Part shown: positions 1 to 7,146 of the stretch, piece after piece
Layout of the letters: each line of letters opens with the position of its first letter
Numbering within the stretch: the first letter of the stretch is position 1
Assembly (NCBI GenBank): GCA_040005555.1
Contig: JBDTYT010000051.1
Span: 1-12,680, forward strand
From: JBDTYT01 sp040005555
GTDB lineage: Bacteria > Actinomycetota > UBA4738 > HRBIN12
DNA length: 12,680 bases
Direction of reading: 5' to 3'
Program-made: the position numbers and the translations under genes
The notes under the pieces: model-generated
The model's database searches: none
Told to the model about the DNA's origin: nothing
Seen by the model: only the letters and a program-made list of their open reading frames with translations

Positions 1-1
1 G

Positions 2-1522
2 GACCACCTGGCGCTGCTGTCCGGAACGATCCAGAACGTCGTTGGCCTCGTGGTGTTCGTGATCGGCACCTTCGGGGCGAACATCCTGGTGGCCCGGGCC
101 TTCGGCGGAGGCGCGGCGGGGGCGACGGCGCTCGGCGTCGTGACGCTCGGGACGCAGTTCGCGTTCATCGCCGCGGCGGGCACCCGGTTCGGCATGGACA
201 TGGCGGCCGTGCGATACGTGGCGATCGAGCAAGGTCGGGGGCGCGGCGGGCGGATCGGCGGCGTCGTGAACCGAGCCGTGGCCATCGCCGGGCTGTTCTC
301 GGTGGCGGTCGCGGTGGCTACGTTCCTCGCGGCGCCGGCGCTCGGCGGCGCCCTCTCGGATCGGCGGACCGCGGTGGATGCGTTACGCGCGGCGGCGCTC
401 GCACTGCCGTTCGTCGCGCTCACGTATGTCTACCTCGGCGGCAGCCGGGGGTTGAAGATCATGCGGCACACGCTGTACGTGCAGTGGATGGGGCAGCCCA
501 TCCTGTGGATCGTGTTGATGCTCATCGGCTGGCAGATCGACAAGTCGATCGGCATGACGGTGCTCGCCTACGCGGGGTCGTGGATCGTCTCCGCGCTGGC
601 CGCGAGGTTCTTCTGGGACCGCGAGGCGCATCGGTTCGCGCGCGAGCCCGTGGATCCGGACGAGACGAGGACGCTCATCCGGTACGGCGCTCCTCGAGCG
701 CCCGCCGCGCTCTTGTCGCAGGCGCTGTTCTGGGTGGATTACTTCGTCGCCTCGGTGTTCGTCGGTCGCGGCAAGATGACCAGCGCGGAGCTCGGCGTCT
801 ACTCGGCGAGCGTTCGGGTCGCGCTGGCGCTCGTGCTGTTCCTCACGGCGGTGTCGTACGTGTTCAGTCCGTTCGTGGCCGACCTGCATGCGCGCGGTGA
901 GCGCGAGCGTCTCGACACGCTGTTCAAGGCCATCACGCGGTGGACCATCGCGGGGACGATCCCGATCCTCCTGCTGATGCTCATCGCGCCCGGCGCGATC
1001 CTGCAGGTGTTCGGCGGCAAGGAGTTCGAGGGTGGCACGAACGCGCTCCGGATCTTGCTGATCGGTCAGAGCGTGAACGTGAGCGTCGGCGCCTCCGGGT
1101 TCGTGCTGATCATGGCGGGGTTCACGGGGTTGGACCTGTTCGTATACGTGGCGTCGTTCATCTTGGATCTGGTCCTCGCGGTGGTGTTCGTGCCGATGTT
1201 CGGCACCGAGGGCGCCGCGCTCGCGCAGACCATCACCTTGACGTGCTCGAACGCGCTGCGGTTGTGGCTGGTGTATCGGTTCGTGAAGATCCACCCGTAC
1301 GACCGGCACTACTTCCGGCTCGTCGTGCCGGCGGCGATCTGCGGAGCGGCGATGCTGGCGGCGCACCTCGCGCTCAACGGCGCGTCGTGGCCGATCGAGC
1401 TCGCCGGAACCGCGTTCGCCGGCGCGGTGGCGTACGTGCCGTCGCTCGTACTGCTCGGGCTCACGCCGATGGAGAAGGCGACGGTCCGCTCGGTCTTGCG
1501 CCGAGGCGCGACCCCGCGCTGA
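2..1522 (+). CDS. Polysaccharide/oligosaccharide flippase (Wzx-like, MOP superfamily), 5'-truncated by the window
   Basis: This is an integral membrane protein of the polysaccharide-biosynthesis flippase type, expected to move lipid-linked sugar units across the cytoplasmic membrane. A GTG at 50 could be read as a start, but the same frame is open to base 2 and encodes DHLALLSGTIQNVVGLVVF, which looks like the first membrane helix of such a protein. The true start therefore probably lies outside the window, and about 506 residues are visible. The chain is made of many hydrophobic segments (about 12-14) separated by short Arg-rich loops. An RYGAP motif near nt 680 opens the second half, as is common in this family. 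The stop is TGA at 1520-1522. No enzyme gene of a sugar cluster is visible, so the substrate is unknown. The family call is firm; the transported glycan is not inferable. Confidence 0.85.
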   Translation, partial: DHLALLSGTIQNVVGLVVFVIGTFGANILVARAFGGGAAGATALGVVTLGTQFAFIAAAGTRFGMDMAAVRYVAIEQGRGRGGRIGGVVNRAVAIAGLFSVAVAVATFLAAPALGGALSDRRTAVDALRAAALALPFVALTYVYLGGSRGLKIMRHTLYVQWMGQPILWIVLMLIGWQIDKSIGMTVLAYAGSWIVSALAARFFWDREAHRFAREPVDPDETRTLIRYGAPRAPAALLSQALFWVDYFVASVFVGRGKMTSAELGVYSASVRVALALVLFLTAVSYVFSPFVADLHARGERERLDTLFKAITRWTIAGTIPILLLMLIAPGAILQVFGGKEFEGGTNALRILLIGQSVNVSVGASGFVLIMAGFTGLDLFVYVASFILDLVLAVVFVPMFGTEGAALAQTITLTCSNALRLWLVYRFVKIHPYDRHYFRLVVPAAICGAAMLAAHLALNGASWPIELAGTAFAGAVAYVPSLVLLGLTPMEKATVRSVLRRGATPR

Positions 1523-1835
1523 TGTCCTTCCAGATCTGCCGCGTCACGCGGTCCAGGACCATCAGCCGACGATCCCGCTGTTCGGATCCGACGGCACCAC
1601 TCTCCGACTCGCCGGGTAGGCCAGGCGGGCGGGTCGTGTTCACGCCCGATACCCAAATCGACATCTGCGGCGATCGAGCAGATTCCTGGGCTCCGGATAA
1701 TGCCTCTGGCGGCATCGCGATGGGGGTAGGGACTACCGAGACGCGCTCGATATCACTCGTGGTATCGCGTTGTTCTCACCGTCTGACCCGCCGGCGGTGG
1801 CCGCGCCGCAGAGGCCCGCTGACGCCCGCCGCGCC
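1523..1835. other. Convergent intergenic region with two short imperfect palindromes, no convincing gene
   Basis: About 310 bases lie between the flippase stop and the stop of the LOG-like gene on the other strand. The third-position G+C of every frame here is lower than in neighbouring genes, and no frame gives a recognisable protein. Two inverted repeats are visible. One is ATGCC/GGCAT at 1700-1715 with a six-base loop. The other is a bulged stem at 1741-1770 made of ACGC/GCGT plus GATA/TATC. Neither is followed by a T-tract, so neither is a textbook intrinsic terminator. The location suits transcription termination from both sides, but that is inference only. Confidence 0.5.
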
Positions 1836-2309
1836 CTAGCCGATGAGCGCGATCGCCTTCGCCACGGCGTCCGCCGGGTCCCGCGCGCGAACGATGGCAT
1901 CGACCGGCTCGCCCTCCTTGGACAGCTCCCACGTCCCGAGCCCCACCACCGGCTTGCCCATTTTGAGCGCCAGGGCGATCTCGGAGAGCGTTCCATACTC
2001 GCCGTGCACCGCGATCATGACATCGGCCGTGCGAGCCACGATCGCGTTGCGAGCCTCACCCATGCCCGTGGCGACCGCGATCGTGAGGTAGGGATTGGCT
2101 TCCAGGCGCGACTCGGTGGGCAAGATGCCGACGGTCTTGCCTCCGGCTTCGATGCAACCGCTCGCCGCAGCTTCCATCACCCCGCCCATGCCGCCGCACA
2201 CGAGGATGGCGCCGGCTTCCGCGATGAGCTGGCCGACCTCGTCGGCGAGGACGTGCTCGTCGGGGGAACCGGCGGAGGGCCCGACCACCGCGATGTAGTG
2301 CTCCCGCAT
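1836..2309 (-). CDS. TIGR00725/LOG-like Rossmann-fold protein (157 aa)
   Basis: A small cytoplasmic Rossmann-fold protein related to the lysine-decarboxylase-like/LOG and DprA-like superfamily. Visible motifs are the N-terminal strand YIAVVGP (residues 5-11), the glycine-rich CGGMGGVMEAA (38-48), GILP (61-64), ATGMGEARN (80-88) and GEYGTLSEIALALK (103-116). The last corresponds to the PGGxGT-E nucleotide-binding loop of LOG enzymes, although the usual GGG is HGEYG here. The spacing CGGxGGVMEAA...GILP...ATGMGEARN is typical of the TIGR00725 family, whose biochemical role is not established; cytokinin-type phosphoribohydrolase activity should not be assumed. The ATG at 2309 is preceded by a weak AAGG eight bases upstream. 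It starts 19 bases after the helicase stop, so it is probably the last gene of the riboswitch-led transcript. Confidence 0.88.
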   Translation of the reverse strand: MREHYIAVVGPSAGSPDEHVLADEVGQLIAEAGAILVCGGMGGVMEAAASGCIEAGGKTVGILPTESRLEANPYLTIAVATGMGEARNAIVARTADVMIAVHGEYGTLSEIALALKMGKPVVGLGTWELSKEGEPVDAIVRARDPADAVAKAIALIG

Positions 2310-2328
2310 GCGCGAGACCTTACACCGC

Positions 2329-4590
2329 TCATCCCCACGCCCTTCCGAGCATCGCCGATAGCAGGGCGACCGACCCCGCTTTGTCAAGTGGCTCGTTCCC
2401 GTTGCCGCATTTCGGTGACTGGATGCACGACGGGCACCCATGTGTGCACGCGCAGTTGCGCACCGTCTCGAGCGTTGCTTCGAGCAGCCGCACCGTCGAC
2501 CGGTACCCGCGCTCGGCGATCCCGGCTCCCCCGGCGTAGCCGTCGTAGATGAAGATCGCGCACGACTGCGTGTCCGGGTGGTACGCCGTCGAGACCCCGC
2601 CCACGTCCCACCGGTCGCACGTCGCGACGAGCGGCAGCAGGCCGATCGCGGCGTGCTCCGCGGCGTGCGCCGCACCGGGCAGCTGCGAGGGTTTGATCGC
2701 CGCTCGCTCGATGAGGCGCTTCGGGATCGCCCACCACACGGCTTTCGTCTCGAGCGTCTGTGGCGGCAGCGCGAGCGGAACGTGCTCCAAGATCTCGCCC
2801 GTGGCCACCATCTTGCGCACGAAGCCCACGACCTGGTTCGTGACGCGCACCGTGCCGTAGAACGTCGGTACGCGATCGCCCGTCTCCGTCTGCTCCTCGG
2901 CCGCGACGACGTCGATGTCGGTCGTGTCCCGCGACTGCGTGTAGAAGTCGGGATCGGCTCGAGTCACCAATGCCACGCGCTGCACGAGGTCGAGCTCGGT
3001 CACCTCGAACTGCTCGCCCTGATGCAGGTACACCGCGCCGGGGTGGACGTGATAGAAGGCCCGAGACTCATCGGCCGTGCCGAGCAGCTCCCCCGTCTCC
3101 TCGATCACGATCGCGAACTGGTGGCCGCTCGCGCTCCGGATGTCGACCGACCGGTGCGGCGAGTCCTTCCCCTTGTGGTGCAAAAGCCCTCGACGGCGCA
3201 CCAGTTCACCGCGGGCTTCGAGACGTTCGACCGCCGCTGCGGAGCCCGGCCAGAACGTGGCGAGTTCGTCGTCCGTGAGGGGGTACTCACGCGCCGCACA
3301 CGCGAGATGCGGTTCGAGGATGAACGGGTTCGAGGGGTCGATCACCGCGGCCTCGGGCGGCTTGTCGAACAGGTCCTGCGGATGTGTGACGAGGTACTGG
3401 TCGAGCGGATCGTCCTGCGCCACGAGGATCGCCAGCGAGCCTTCCGTCCGGCGTCCCGCGCGTCCGGCCTGCTGCCACATCGACGCGCGCGTGCCCGGGT
3501 AGCCCACCAAGATCGCGGCGTCGAGGGAGCCGATGTCGATGCCGAGCTCGAGCGCGCTCGTCGAGGCCACCGCCAGCAGCTCGTCGTTCGCGAGCATGCG
3601 CTCCAGCTCGCGCCGGTCCTCGGCCAGGTATCCGGCCCGATAGGACTTCACCTTGTCCTTGAGACCGCCCGGCAGCTCTCGGCGGGCGAACTCGGCCAAC
3701 AGCTCGGCTGCTCGGCGCGAGCGTGTGAACCCGATCGACTTCACGCCCTGCTCGGCGAGCGTGGCCATGATGCCGCTCGCCTCGGTGAGCGCGCTCCGGC
3801 GCGCGCCAGACTCCTCGTCGATGACCGGCGGGTTCCACAGCGCGAACACCTTCTCGCCGGCGGGCGAGCCGTCCTCGGTCACCGCGTCGAACGGCACGCC
3901 GACCAAGCGCTCGGCCAGCTCGGCGGGGTTACCGATCGTGGCCGAAGCGAGGACGAACGTCGGATCGCCGCCGTAGTGCGCGATGAGCCGCCGGAGCCGG
4001 CGCAGGACCATGGCGATGTGTGATCCGAAGACTCCCCTCGCGACGTGCGCCTCATCGACGACGACGAGCGACAGCCGCAGGAAGAAGTCGGCCCACCGAG
4101 GGTGATCCGGCAGCAGCGAGGCGTGGAGCATGTCCGGGTTCGACATCACGAGGTTGGCGCTCTTGCGGATGAGCGGTCGCTCCGCGCTCGGCGTGTCGCC
4201 GTCGTACACCGCGGCTTTCACCTGCGGGAGCTTGAGCTCTCGCACGGCGCGGAGTTGATCGCGCGCGAGCGCCTTCGTCGGGAACAGGTACAGGGCGGTG
4301 CGCTTCGGGTCGCGCATGACCTCGCTCGCGAACGCGAGGTTGTACACGAGCGTCTTGCCGCTCGCCGTGCCGGTGGCGACCACCACGTCGCGCCCGGAAC
4401 GGATCGCGTCGAGGGCAACGCGCTGGTGCCGGTACAGCCCGGTCACGCTCTGGAGGACGAGGCGGTCGACGAGCAGCTCGGGCAGGTCCTCGGGGAACGG
4501 CTCGACGACGTTGGCGCGGGCCGAAAGGTCCCGGACGTGGACGAGCGAATCCTCGCGTTCGATCGAGGTCAGGAAGGCTCGGGCGTCCAC
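2329..4590 (-). CDS. DEAD/DEAH-box DNA helicase with DUF1998 zinc-cysteine C-terminus (MrfA/YprA/Hrq1-like)
   Basis: A 753-residue superfamily 2 helicase. Order of parts: a Q-motif-like LYRHQ (52-56); Walker A ATGTASGKT (72-80); FPTKALARDQ (103-112); the DEAH box VVDEAH (177-182); SAT (216-218); STSALELGIDIG (343-354) and QQAGRAGR (373-380) in the second RecA domain. A C-terminal DUF1998-type domain follows (about 640-730), with FIYDGYAGGAG (680-690) and clustered cysteines C713, C715, C719, C722 and C728, four of which could bind zinc. Bacillus MrfA, with this architecture, is a 3'-5' DNA helicase acting in repair of mitomycin-type damage; a repair role here is by analogy. The frame is open far upstream, but that part is the shadow of the exchanger gene. 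The first plausible start is GTG at 4590, just before the conserved region, with GAGGG directly upstream. It overlaps the exchanger's 3' end by 22 bases, indicating translational coupling. Confidence 0.93.
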   Translation of the reverse strand: MDARAFLTSIEREDSLVHVRDLSARANVVEPFPEDLPELLVDRLVLQSVTGLYRHQRVALDAIRSGRDVVVATGTASGKTLVYNLAFASEVMRDPKRTALYLFPTKALARDQLRAVRELKLPQVKAAVYDGDTPSAERPLIRKSANLVMSNPDMLHASLLPDHPRWADFFLRLSLVVVDEAHVARGVFGSHIAMVLRRLRRLIAHYGGDPTFVLASATIGNPAELAERLVGVPFDAVTEDGSPAGEKVFALWNPPVIDEESGARRSALTEASGIMATLAEQGVKSIGFTRSRRAAELLAEFARRELPGGLKDKVKSYRAGYLAEDRRELERMLANDELLAVASTSALELGIDIGSLDAAILVGYPGTRASMWQQAGRAGRRTEGSLAILVAQDDPLDQYLVTHPQDLFDKPPEAAVIDPSNPFILEPHLACAAREYPLTDDELATFWPGSAAAVERLEARGELVRRRGLLHHKGKDSPHRSVDIRSASGHQFAIVIEETGELLGTADESRAFYHVHPGAVYLHQGEQFEVTELDLVQRVALVTRADPDFYTQSRDTTDIDVVAAEEQTETGDRVPTFYGTVRVTNQVVGFVRKMVATGEILEHVPLALPPQTLETKAVWWAIPKRLIERAAIKPSQLPGAAHAAEHAAIGLLPLVATCDRWDVGGVSTAYHPDTQSCAIFIYDGYAGGAGIAERGYRSTVRLLEATLETVRNCACTHGCPSCIQSPKCGNGNEPLDKAGSVALLSAMLGRAWG

Positions 4591-5882
4591 CCCTCGATGG
4601 TAGCCATCTCCCGGTACGGGGTGCGGAACCCGTCGCGCAGGAGCGGTCGCAAGAGCCGGCGCTGACCGATGATGATCCCGGCGCCGAGCAGCACGTACGC
4701 CACACCGACGGCGATCAGCTCGATCCCACCGAAGGAATCGGGCACGGCCGCTCCGATCACGAACTGCGCCCAGAACAGCGAGAACAGCAGCAGCGCCTCG
4801 CGCGTCGAGATCGACAGCGTGACGAGGATGGCCACGGCGAAGAACGACTGCGCCGCGGTGAGGAACAGCTCCTCGCGCTGGTGGCCGTCGATCGGCAGCC
4901 CGTGCAACCCGCCGGAGGCGATCGCGAAGACGACCGGCAGGGTGCCGACGAGGAGCGTCCATTGGTTCACCTTCGAGCTCACGAGCGTTCCGAGGCCGGC
5001 GTTCGTGTTCAAGCGCCAGGCGTACAGGCCGGCGATGAGGAGCTCGGGCGCCTCGGAGGCGAACGGCGCGAGCCACTGAACCAGCAGGAACTCGCTGACG
5101 CCGAACTCCCGCCCGGTGCCGACCAGCGCGTCGGCGAAGTGCTCGGCGCAAAGCACGATCACGGTCGCGGAGATGACGAAGAGGCCGATCACGGTGACGA
5201 GGCGTCGTCGCCTCGACAGCCGGCCGAGCAGTTCCGCCGGTCCGACGAGGTGAGGCTCCTGCGCGGGGGCGCGCGAGATGCGGATCGTGTACGCGACGAA
5301 GATGCCGACGAGGACGAGCGCGTCGATCGGCGTCACGGAATGTTTGAGCGGAAGCAGGAGCGAATACGCCGTGGCGAGCGCGAGGTAGGCGACTTCGACC
5401 GAGTGGGTCCGCTCGAGCCGGACCTCGCGGATGCGACTCGCGCGCGCCCCGCGCACCCCACTCGCGCGCGCACGGTGCCACGCGATGAACACGACCAAGG
5501 ACCAGCCGAGGCCGATCAGCAGCCGGTTCGCTCCGGTCATGTTCGCGAGGGCGAGCGAGCATGCGCTCTCACCGCTCGCGCCGGGGGCTTTGCACGCAGT
5601 GCCGAACGCCTGAACGGCGTTGCCGCCCTTGGATGCGAACACCATGTCGACCGCGTACTCGGGCAAGACCGCGATGAACGCCAGCACGGCGATCGCGAGG
5701 CCCGCCGAGATATCGAGTTGTGCGACCTCTGCCGCCCACGACAGCAGGAAGGCGGCGCCAACGATCGCGAGTCCGTACACGAGCGTTGCGACGACGTCGG
5801 GCAGGTGCGCGCTCGTGAACCGCAACCAGACTCCCGGCGCTGTCGCGCCGATCGCGAGGGCGAGCGAGACGCGCTGCCGCAT
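4569..5882 (-). CDS. CaCA-family cation exchanger (sodium/calcium or proton exchanger type), Mn-riboswitch-controlled
   Basis: A 437-residue membrane antiporter of the Ca2+:cation antiporter superfamily. About 11-12 hydrophobic segments are arranged around two alpha-repeats. Repeat 1 is LAFIAVLPEYAVDMVF (67-82) followed by ANMTGANRLLIG (113-124). Repeat 2 is WLAPFASEAPELLIAG (270-285) followed by VSSKVNQWTLLVGTLP (301-316). The acidic residues E75 and E280 sit where the cation-binding glutamates of the family are expected. Between the halves of repeat 1 there is a loop with two cysteines (C97, C108). The central loop (138-160) is Arg-rich and probably cytoplasmic. The ATG at 5882 has a strong GAGGAGG site at 5887-5893. 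The message carries a yybP-ykoY-type Mn2+ riboswitch, so Mn2+ export is the likely physiological role, although the protein family alone would suggest Ca2+ or Na+/H+. The gene is followed, with overlap, by the helicase. Confidence 0.92.
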   Translation of the reverse strand: MRQRVSLALAIGATAPGVWLRFTSAHLPDVVATLVYGLAIVGAAFLLSWAAEVAQLDISAGLAIAVLAFIAVLPEYAVDMVFASKGGNAVQAFGTACKAPGASGESACSLALANMTGANRLLIGLGWSLVVFIAWHRARASGVRGARASRIREVRLERTHSVEVAYLALATAYSLLLPLKHSVTPIDALVLVGIFVAYTIRISRAPAQEPHLVGPAELLGRLSRRRRLVTVIGLFVISATVIVLCAEHFADALVGTGREFGVSEFLLVQWLAPFASEAPELLIAGLYAWRLNTNAGLGTLVSSKVNQWTLLVGTLPVVFAIASGGLHGLPIDGHQREELFLTAAQSFFAVAILVTLSISTREALLLFSLFWAQFVIGAAVPDSFGGIELIAVGVAYVLLGAGIIIGQRRLLRPLLRDGFRTPYREMATIEGWTPEPS

Positions 5883-5886
5883 CGAA

Positions 5887-5915
5887 CCTCCTCAGCCTGT
5901 CGTGCAGGCCGAAGG
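5887..5915 (-). promoter_or_regulatory. Predicted expression platform: helix that sequesters the exchanger's Shine-Dalgarno
   Basis: On the minus-strand RNA, CCUUCGGCCU (5915-5906) can pair with AGGCU-GA-GGAGG (5898-5887). This gives two five-pair segments (with two G-U pairs), a two-base GA bulge and a seven-base loop. The second strand contains the Shine-Dalgarno sequence of the exchanger. Bases 5910-5915 are also the 3' strand of aptamer helix P1, so the two helices exclude each other. The model is that ligand-stabilised P1 frees the ribosome site and turns translation on. Pairing is read directly from sequence; the switching is inferred. No terminator U-tract is present, which favours translational over transcriptional control. 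Confidence 0.65.
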
Positions 5916-6004
5916 TCTCGTCCCCGCGTGGTGCGGGGGACCCGCCGGGCCGCGCCGCGCGGCCGTGGTGACGGCGAGGTCCGCTTGCGGACTACTCCCC
6001 TTCG
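5910..6004 (-). promoter_or_regulatory. yybP-ykoY family manganese riboswitch aptamer
   Basis: On the minus strand the elements occur in the order known for the Mn2+-sensing yybP-ykoY fold. P1 is CGAAGG/CCUUCG (6004-5999 with 5915-5910). The conserved GGAGUAG follows at 5998-5992. P2 is GUCCG-CAAG-CGGAC (5992-5979). P3.1 is CGCCG/CGGCG (5976-5972 with 5947-5943), enclosing the GUCA-containing internal loop UCACCAC (5971-5965) and a seven-pair hairpin GGCCGCG/CGCGGCC (5964-5948). P4 is a GUCCCC/GGGGAC hairpin (5941-5920). The conserved GAGACC precedes and enters the 3' side of P1. GGGGAGUAG and the terminal AGACCUU are the hallmarks of the family and match the Lactococcus aptamer as I remember it. 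This family senses Mn2+ and usually turns on exporters and other membrane proteins. It stands 28 bases upstream of the exchanger ATG. Confidence 0.92.
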
Positions 6005-6014
6005 AGCTGTTCCG

Positions 6015-6042
6015 AGGGTAACAGAGGGCCCCGGCGGGCGAA
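6015..6042 (-). promoter_or_regulatory. Candidate promoter of the riboswitch-exchanger transcript
   Basis: On the minus strand a -35-like TTCGCC (6042-6037) and a -10-like TACCCT (6020-6015) are separated by 16 bases. A start about seven bases downstream would fall near 6008, only a few bases before aptamer helix P1 begins at 6004, which is where a riboswitch transcript should start. The -35 is a weak match; the position relative to the aptamer is the main support. Confidence 0.42.
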
Positions 6043-6099
6043 GGCGTGGCTCGGCGGCAGGTCGCGGTCGTCGCCCGCCCCCACCTCCATCGTGCGACG

Positions 6100-7146
6100 A
6101 TGCCGCGCCGGATGGAGTGGCCCACCCTGATCGTCTCGTTGTTCGTGATCCTCGGCGGCGCCGAGCTGTTCACCAACGGCGTCGAGTGGATCGGGGAGGG
6201 GTTCGGGCTGTCCGAGGGCGCCGTCGGCAGCGTCCTTGCCGCCGTCGGCACCGCGTTGCCCGAGACGATCTTGCCGCTGGTCGCGATCGTGACGGGGCAT
6301 GTCAGCGGCGAGGAGATCGGGGTCGGGGCGATCCTCGGCGCGCCGTTCATGCTGACGACGCTCGCGATGCTCGTCGTCGGTCTCGCGGTCGTCATCGTTG
6401 CGCGCGGTGGACGGCGGAGCACCGACCTCGGCGGCGACCCCGGCGTCCTGCTGCAGGACCTCGGCTACTTCCTCGTGATGTACACGCTCGCCATGCTTGC
6501 CGGCCTGATCCACGTGCGGTCGCTGCACTGGGCGCTCGCGCTCGTGCTGATCGTGGGGTACGGGTACTACGTGAAACGCCATTTCGCCTCGCCGGGCGAG
6601 GACGAGCTCTCGGAAGAGGCCGAGAACGAGATCAAACCGCTCTACGTCTGGAGCTGGATCCGGCGCGTCCGCAGGGGATTGCCCACGTGGTCCAGGACCT
6701 CTCCGAACTGGCCGAGCTTCGTGCAGGTCGGGGTGGCGCTCCTGTTGATCGTCGGCGGGGCGCGGCTGTTCGTTTACGCCGTCACCATCGTGGCCGACAC
6801 CTTCCACGTGTCGCATCTGGTGTTCGCGCTCCTCGTAGCTCCCATCGCAACCGAGCTGCCCGAGAAGTTCAACAGCGTCCTGTGGGTTCGGCGCGGGAAG
6901 GACACGCTCGCGCTAGGGAACATGACCGGGGCGATGGTGTTCCAGTCCTCGTTCCCCGTCACTGTCGGGCTGCTGCTCACGCCCTGGCACCTCGCGCATG
7001 AGGCGCTCGTCGCAGCGGTGGTCGCCCTGGTGGCCGGCTCGGTGCTCTGGCTCACGATCCGCTTCCGGGGCTCGTTCAGTGGACCCCTGCTCGTGCTGCA
7101 GGGCGGGTTCTGGCTCGGCTACGTCGTGTACGTGGTGACGCGCTAG
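6100..7146 (+). CDS. Second CaCA-family cation exchanger (sodium/calcium exchanger type)
   Basis: A 348-residue membrane antiporter with two alpha-repeats. Repeat 1 is AAVGTALPETILPLVAIV (47-64) followed by VGAILGAPFML (75-85). Repeat 2 is LLVAPIATELPEKFNSVL (244-261) followed by LGNMTGAMVFQSSFPV (272-287). The family's acidic residues are present in both (E55 and probably E252/E255). A charged loop (160-205) links the halves and is likely cytoplasmic. This gives about ten membrane segments, close to YrbG-like exchangers in size. It is clearly not a copy of the exchanger on the other strand: length, loops and motifs differ. The ATG at 6100 is preferred because the hydrophobic region begins soon after it. 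An ATG at 6112 and a GTG at 6046 are also in frame, and none has a convincing Shine-Dalgarno. It is transcribed away from the riboswitch unit. The stop TAG (7144-7146) overlaps the LCP stop. The transported ion is unknown. Confidence 0.88.
   Translation: MPRRMEWPTLIVSLFVILGGAELFTNGVEWIGEGFGLSEGAVGSVLAAVGTALPETILPLVAIVTGHVSGEEIGVGAILGAPFMLTTLAMLVVGLAVVIVARGGRRSTDLGGDPGVLLQDLGYFLVMYTLAMLAGLIHVRSLHWALALVLIVGYGYYVKRHFASPGEDELSEEAENEIKPLYVWSWIRRVRRGLPTWSRTSPNWPSFVQVGVALLLIVGGARLFVYAVTIVADTFHVSHLVFALLVAPIATELPEKFNSVLWVRRGKDTLALGNMTGAMVFQSSFPVTVGLLLTPWHLAHEALVAAVVALVAGSVLWLTIRFRGSFSGPLLVLQGGFWLGYVVYVVTR

Noticed and set aside
1522..1839. A plus-strand frame of about 105 codons starting in a TGATG overlap with the flippase stop and ending in a CTAG shared with the LOG-like gene.
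   Set aside because: The stop-start overlap is attractive, but the codon third positions are clearly less G+C-rich than in neighbouring genes, the product is Arg/Ser-rich with no recognisable pattern, and there is no Shine-Dalgarno of note.
2440..4023. A 527-codon plus-strand frame antisense to the helicase.
   Set aside because: Its product is dominated by Arg, His, Glu and Asp in the pattern of a high-GC antisense shadow, while the minus strand encodes a full set of helicase motifs.
4591..5562. An N-terminal extension of about 320 codons to the helicase.
   Set aside because: The extension is the out-of-frame shadow of the exchanger coding sequence; the conserved helicase region begins just after the GTG at 4590.
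6005..6099. A possible second riboswitch or leader element for the plus-strand exchanger.
   Set aside because: No conserved metal-riboswitch motif, no Shine-Dalgarno and no clear hairpin series can be read in the plus orientation.
4881..7001. A 706-codon plus-strand frame crossing the riboswitch and both exchanger genes.
   Set aside because: It is antisense to one exchanger and out of frame with the other, and its product is low-complexity Arg/Asp/Glu. It is explained by GC-rich codon structure.
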